Source: a virus. Taken from it: a stretch of 55,583 nucleotides of DNA. The translations under genes were made by a program, and so were the position numbers. The notes beneath the pieces are model-generated. The model was given only the letters and a program-made list of their open reading frames with translations. It had not been told where the DNA came from and ran no database searches. Of the stretch, positions 52,648 to 55,583 are shown in pieces (positions within the stretch are counted from its first letter, which is position 1; every line of letters begins with the position of its first letter). Location: the IMG/VR virus record IMGVR_UViG_3300028197_000011, positions 1 to 55,583 of that record; one strand, given 5' to 3'.

Positions 52648-54079
52648 CTTTTATTTTATCCATGTTGTTTACTAATCCTGTGTCTCCAACTGGAGCGTTT
52701 TTAAATTCATTTCTTGTTTGTAGCTCCACAAGCTTGGCGTGTGATCCTATCATGTTCATGTTTATATAGTCTCCATCATCCATCCCAGCACCATGTCTAG
52801 AGACGATAGGTACTAATTTTCTGTTGCCAGCGTTGGGTCCATCTTCTGCAAGTTCTTCTGTAGATTTAGATTTAAAAATACTAAACGAAGTACAGAGCCA
52901 AATAAGCCTGTCTGATCCACTAACAGCGTCTGTGCTTTCCTTTGTAATCCCATCGCGGTTTAATTGCACGAAAGATAGACAGGGTATGTCTAGCTTAACG
53001 CATAAATTATGCAGTGAAGTAATTTGAAATCCTAACGCTTGGTATTCTTGTATATTATTTGTTATTGAGGACGAAGACATTAGCTTCAAGTAATCATATA
53101 TAATCAGACAGTCGTTAGTTTTGCCTGCTTCGTCTGTTTTAACCTCTTGCATTACCCAGCGACGAATAAGATTCAGTATTCCCTCAAAAGGTTTCCCGGC
53201 GACACTAATATAACTATATGGTATAGATTCTAATTTTGCTACAGCTGTTTTAATTTTATCTTCTTTGTGCGAATCATCTACAAATTTGCCAGTAGATATT
53301 TCATTAATAGGAACTCCACTAATGTTCGCTATTAGTCTATTTAGATGGTCTTCTTTGGACATCTCTGTGTCTAAAACAAGTACTGGTATATCTAATGAGG
53401 ATACGTTAAGGGCAACATTATCGGCAAATACCGACTTACCAACTTTTGGTCTTGCAGAAACAAGGTCAACGCATTTTCGTCGCAACCCACCACCAATGGC
53501 TTCATCGTACTTTGAGAATCCCGTGGGTACACCAATAATATCACATTTATTTTCTGATAAAAATTGTACATAATCTTCTACGCCCTCTCCAATCTTTTCT
53601 GGATTCTCTGCACCGTCGTCTTCTCTTAAAAAATCTGTAACAGGATTTTCTAAAATTTGTATAATTTCATTTACGCTTTGAGTTCCGTCAACACTATCTA
53701 TATCCTGATGAATCTTCTTTGTTAGTTTCTTTATCTTTCTGGCGAACTCAAACTTTTTTAATTGTAACGCAAAGCCAAAGATGTTACCCTGACTGACAGG
53801 AAATTCATAAAGCGAGTTGATATAGTTTAACTCTTGTTTTGTGCTAATTTGTTCTGATAGTCCCAAAGAATTAGCAGCAGACAATAGGGTAGGTATATCA
53901 GGAGACTGATCTTGATCTATTACTTGTGATATACATGCAAATATCATTCTGTTGTTATCATGGACGAAGCTGTCTGAAGATAGCAATTCAGAAATAACTA
54001 CGTAGCTATCTATACCGTATTGCAACAGTCCAGCAAGCACTGCTCTTTCTGATCCTATGTCTGATAGTTTTTGATCCAT
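52616..54079 (-). CDS. dnaB: Replicative DnaB-type helicase
   Basis: The 487-residue protein has an N-terminal DnaB domain (SERAVLAGLLQYG, then FVHDNNRMIFACIS) and a RecA-type motor: VPTGFSKYDEAIGGGLRR, Walker A SARPKVGKSVFADN, PVLVLDTEMS, Walker B CLIIYDYLKLM and FVQLNRDG. It unwinds DNA at the fork as a hexamer, with the primase encoded next. The C-terminal tail is acidic (KDELEETETKT). ATG 54079 follows the preceding stop directly. Confidence 0.92.
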   Translation of the reverse strand: MDQKLSDIGSERAVLAGLLQYGIDSYVVISELLSSDSFVHDNNRMIFACISQVIDQDQSPDIPTLLSAANSLGLSEQISTKQELNYINSLYEFPVSQGNIFGFALQLKKFEFARKIKKLTKKIHQDIDSVDGTQSVNEIIQILENPVTDFLREDDGAENPEKIGEGVEDYVQFLSENKCDIIGVPTGFSKYDEAIGGGLRRKCVDLVSARPKVGKSVFADNVALNVSSLDIPVLVLDTEMSKEDHLNRLIANISGVPINEISTGKFVDDSHKEDKIKTAVAKLESIPYSYISVAGKPFEGILNLIRRWVMQEVKTDEAGKTNDCLIIYDYLKLMSSSSITNNIQEYQALGFQITSLHNLCVKLDIPCLSFVQLNRDGITKESTDAVSGSDRLIWLCTSFSIFKSKSTEELAEDGPNAGNRKLVPIVSRHGAGMDDGDYINMNMIGSHAKLVELQTRNEFKNAPVGDTGLVNNMDKIKDELEETETKT

Positions 54080-54475
54080 TTACTTACCACCCGTGCAAGA
54101 TTCACATCTATAATATTCTCCATAAACTAAAGAAGAATTAAGTGTAAAAGTTTTGCCACAACTATTACAAGTTATATCCTTCATCTTTGGTGGTTGTCTA
54201 TTTCTAGGAGTTCTTTTTACTTTTGGTGTTGACACATCAGAATGTTCACCAGTATCTTCCCAAGTATTCTTGCCAGCCTTCACTACTCTTTTTCTGCTTT
54301 TATGTTTATCTAAATCTCTGTTCATGGTAAAGTCTCCATCAACAGCTTCTGAGATTGGTTCTTCATGCTGAAACCTAGATTCTACTTCTGGTTTAAAATC
54401 ATCACCAGTAAGCGCCTTTAATAAAGCTGCTCTTTGTTCATCTGACAATGTTTGTATAAAATTATCCATACTCAT
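54080..54475 (-). CDS. Small zinc-ribbon protein before the helicase
   Basis: The 131-residue protein starts on ATG 54475, which overlaps the upstream stop as ATGA. Its N-terminus is helical (FIQTLSDEQRAALLKAL), the middle is basic and disordered (KVKRTPRNRQPP), and the end is a zinc ribbon (CNSCGKTFTL, then YYRCESC). It could bind single-stranded DNA or the helicase. Function is not recognised. Confidence 0.6.
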   Translation of the reverse strand: MSMDNFIQTLSDEQRAALLKALTGDDFKPEVESRFQHEEPISEAVDGDFTMNRDLDKHKSRKRVVKAGKNTWEDTGEHSDVSTPKVKRTPRNRQPPKMKDITCNSCGKTFTLNSSLVYGEYYRCESCTGGK

Positions 54476-54936
54476 GATCTTTTACCCTTCTCTAATAGTA
54501 TGTCGGCTTTACGTTTTAGTTCGTACACTTTGCCCTCCATAGCTTGAATCCTAATTTCTGCAATTTCTCTATAATGATCTACAGCTCTAGCGTATTCGTC
54601 ATTCACTACAATTAATTGTCTGCGCATCTCATGCTTTGTGTATGGGTTAAATTCATCCATGTTTTTTGCTACCATCTTATTTAACTTATCATTGCACCAA
54701 TTCAGTGCAATCTTCTGCATATTTAATTCATCTTGTAGGTGTGTAGAGTAGCTATAAAGTACATAAGCATAATCAAACATCTCATCTCTTGTGAGAATTT
54801 TTAATGTATCCCTGTCGGCATCAGCTGCGCTTTGCCAATCTTCATTAAATTTTTTATTAAACCTAGCATGACTAGCGTTGAGAAAATCATCTACCATAAC
54901 TCTTAATTCAGCTAATTGTTCATTCGCCGTTTTCAA
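54472..54936 (-). CDS. Unrecognised helical phage protein
   Basis: The 154-residue protein uses a TTG start at 54936, with GGAG eight bases upstream, inside the end of the nuclease gene (17-base overlap). It is almost entirely helical and charged (LAELRVMVDDFL, TRDEMFDYAYVLYSYS, RIQAMEGKVYELKRKADILL). No enzyme motif is seen. Its size and place beside the recombinase gene would suit a recombination mediator, but no homology is visible. Confidence 0.6.
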   Translation of the reverse strand: MKTANEQLAELRVMVDDFLNASHARFNKKFNEDWQSAADADRDTLKILTRDEMFDYAYVLYSYSTHLQDELNMQKIALNWCNDKLNKMVAKNMDEFNPYTKHEMRRQLIVVNDEYARAVDHYREIAEIRIQAMEGKVYELKRKADILLEKGKRS

Positions 54937-55345
54937 TTTGGTCTCTCCATTGTTCGTTTGCGTCAGAGTACTTCAATACTATTATATCAATTTTATTCAA
55001 CTCGCACCACTCTATTTTATCTTCATCCTTAGCTTTTGCAATGGCAAAGTCTGCTTTGTTCTTATGAAAAAAAGAAGTATACTCATAGTGTTGTTGACCA
55101 TGCACTTCTATCGCTAGCATAATTTGTGGTATATAAAAATCTAAATACAACACACCCTTCTTATGACTTGCCGTGCTGCCCGGAAGCTTTACCTCTTCTA
55201 ATATCCTATAACTATGGAAGATAGTCTTCAAGAGTTTTCTTGCGCGAACGTGAAACTTTGATCTCTTCCGATTGTCGTTTGCGTCTACAGAATAGTTTGT
55301 TAGATTCCAAGCGTACTCTCTCCCATTTATACCAATAACTTTCAT
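54920..55345 (-). CDS. Vsr/DUF559-like endonuclease
   Basis: The 141-residue protein has AGGAA about eight bases before ATG 55345. After an N-terminal segment (MKVIGINGREYAWNL) comes a nuclease core: KFHVRARKLLKTIF, RILEEVKLPGS, VLYLDFYIPQIMLAIEVHGQ with QHYEYTSFFHKNK, and KIDIIVLKYSD. The LDFYIP and IEVHGQQH strands are the metal-binding part of the Vsr-like fold. It could nick mismatched or modified DNA or act in recombination next to the recombinase gene. It is a second such domain besides the one at 35386. Confidence 0.75.
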   Translation of the reverse strand: MKVIGINGREYAWNLTNYSVDANDNRKRSKFHVRARKLLKTIFHSYRILEEVKLPGSTASHKKGVLYLDFYIPQIMLAIEVHGQQHYEYTSFFHKNKADFAIAKAKDEDKIEWCELNKIDIIVLKYSDANEQWRDQIENGE

Positions 55346-55415
55346 TTATGATTCCTATCAATAATTTGGCTAGCAATATGCCAGCACATATGTTTAATAT
55401 TGTGTAAATATGCAT
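55212..55415 (-). CDS. Possible 67-residue membrane protein overlapping the nuclease gene
   Basis: ATG 55415 shares one base with the recombinase stop (TAATG). The product starts with a probable membrane helix (ILNICAGILLAKLLIGIIN) followed by a basic tail. The last 134 bases overlap the nuclease gene in another frame, far more than other overlaps here. The first 69 bases are otherwise noncoding. It may be spurious. Confidence 0.3.
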   Translation of the reverse strand: MHIYTILNICAGILLAKLLIGIINESYWYKWERVRLESNKLFCRRKRQSEEIKVSRSRKKTLEDYLP

Positions 55416-55583
55416 TAAAATAACTCTTTAATTTTGTCATAGATAAATGCAGATACTTTAGGATTGTCATTTAAAAACTCAAGGGTATTATTAGCGCCCT
55501 GAAATTTAAAAAATCTTTCTATATCCTCTTCTTTGTCTGAAATATTATTGTCTTTGAGTAGTTTTGTATTACCGGATCTTCTA
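55415..55583 (-). CDS. Probable RecA-type recombinase, C-terminal end only
   Basis: Only the last 56 codons are in the window. They end FFKFQGANNTLEFLNDNPKV followed by SAFIYDKIKELF. The G-x-N-x-x-x-F/L-x-x-NP-V pattern with a closing helix resembles the C-terminus of RecA (the stretch before the last helix is roughly GRENAKEFLxxNPEV). The position at the head of a replication and recombination operon supports this. The core ATPase domain is outside, so the call is tentative. Confidence 0.5.
   Translation of the reverse strand, partial: RRSGNTKLLKDNNISDKEEDIERFFKFQGANNTLEFLNDNPKVSAFIYDKIKELF

Overview
The window is a piece of a large tailed double-stranded DNA phage (Caudoviricetes). Evidence is a tape-measure protein, very large tail or baseplate-type proteins, a phage-encoded replisome and dense head-to-tail gene packing with 1-17 base overlaps. 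The DNA is A+T-rich, and most genes have good AGGAG-type ribosome binding sites, so the host is a bacterium with ordinary Shine-Dalgarno initiation. Nothing here identifies the host. No tRNA, rRNA, CRISPR array, integrase or insertion sequence was found.

Layout. Bases 1-34178, plus strand, form a virion (late-type) block: the 3' part of a giant tail tape-measure gene (at least 2857 codons); a 4581-codon protein with two LamG-like regions and seven FG-GAP beta-propeller repeats; two tandem paralogues of 685 and 480 codons; large probable baseplate or tail-tip proteins of 1373 and 1122 codons; and a 263-codon protein with its own small leader. Bases 34177-34287 hold a hairpin terminator oriented for the opposite strand and a structured element.

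Bases 34288-55583, minus strand, form one long early/replication-type operon read right to left. In order of transcription: a probable RecA-type recombinase (3' end only), a Vsr/DUF559-like nuclease, two small proteins, a DnaB-type helicase, a DnaG-type primase, a deoxynucleoside monophosphate kinase, a RecB/Cas4-like nuclease, a GT27-like glycosyltransferase, a protein with an EF-hand loop, a DUF6356-like small protein, a soluble PAP2-type phosphatase, DNA polymerase III alpha split into two genes with a PD-(D/E)XK-like nuclease and a DEDDh exonuclease between the halves, and SSB. Then comes a glycan cluster (two GT4 enzymes, GT-B-like fragments, a degenerate methyltransferase, a sugar-type nucleotidyltransferase and an RgpF-like enzyme), followed by a homing-endonuclease-like gene, an unrecognised protein and a zinc-ribbon protein.

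How it fits together. Helicase, primase, split polymerase, proofreading exonuclease, SSB and recombinase make an almost complete phage replisome, with dNMP kinase feeding precursors. The glycosylation genes could modify virion proteins, the cell surface or DNA; the sequence does not decide. The least expected feature is a family of three 52-54-base structured elements (34207-34260, 47306-47357, 47366-47419). Internal spacing is identical in all three, and the stems differ in sequence while keeping nearly all base pairs. They fill the only two intergenic gaps above 100 bases in the minus-strand operon, and a tandem pair lies just upstream of the strong ribosome binding site of the polymerase gene. 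The second standout is the integrin-alpha-like layout of the 4581-residue protein.
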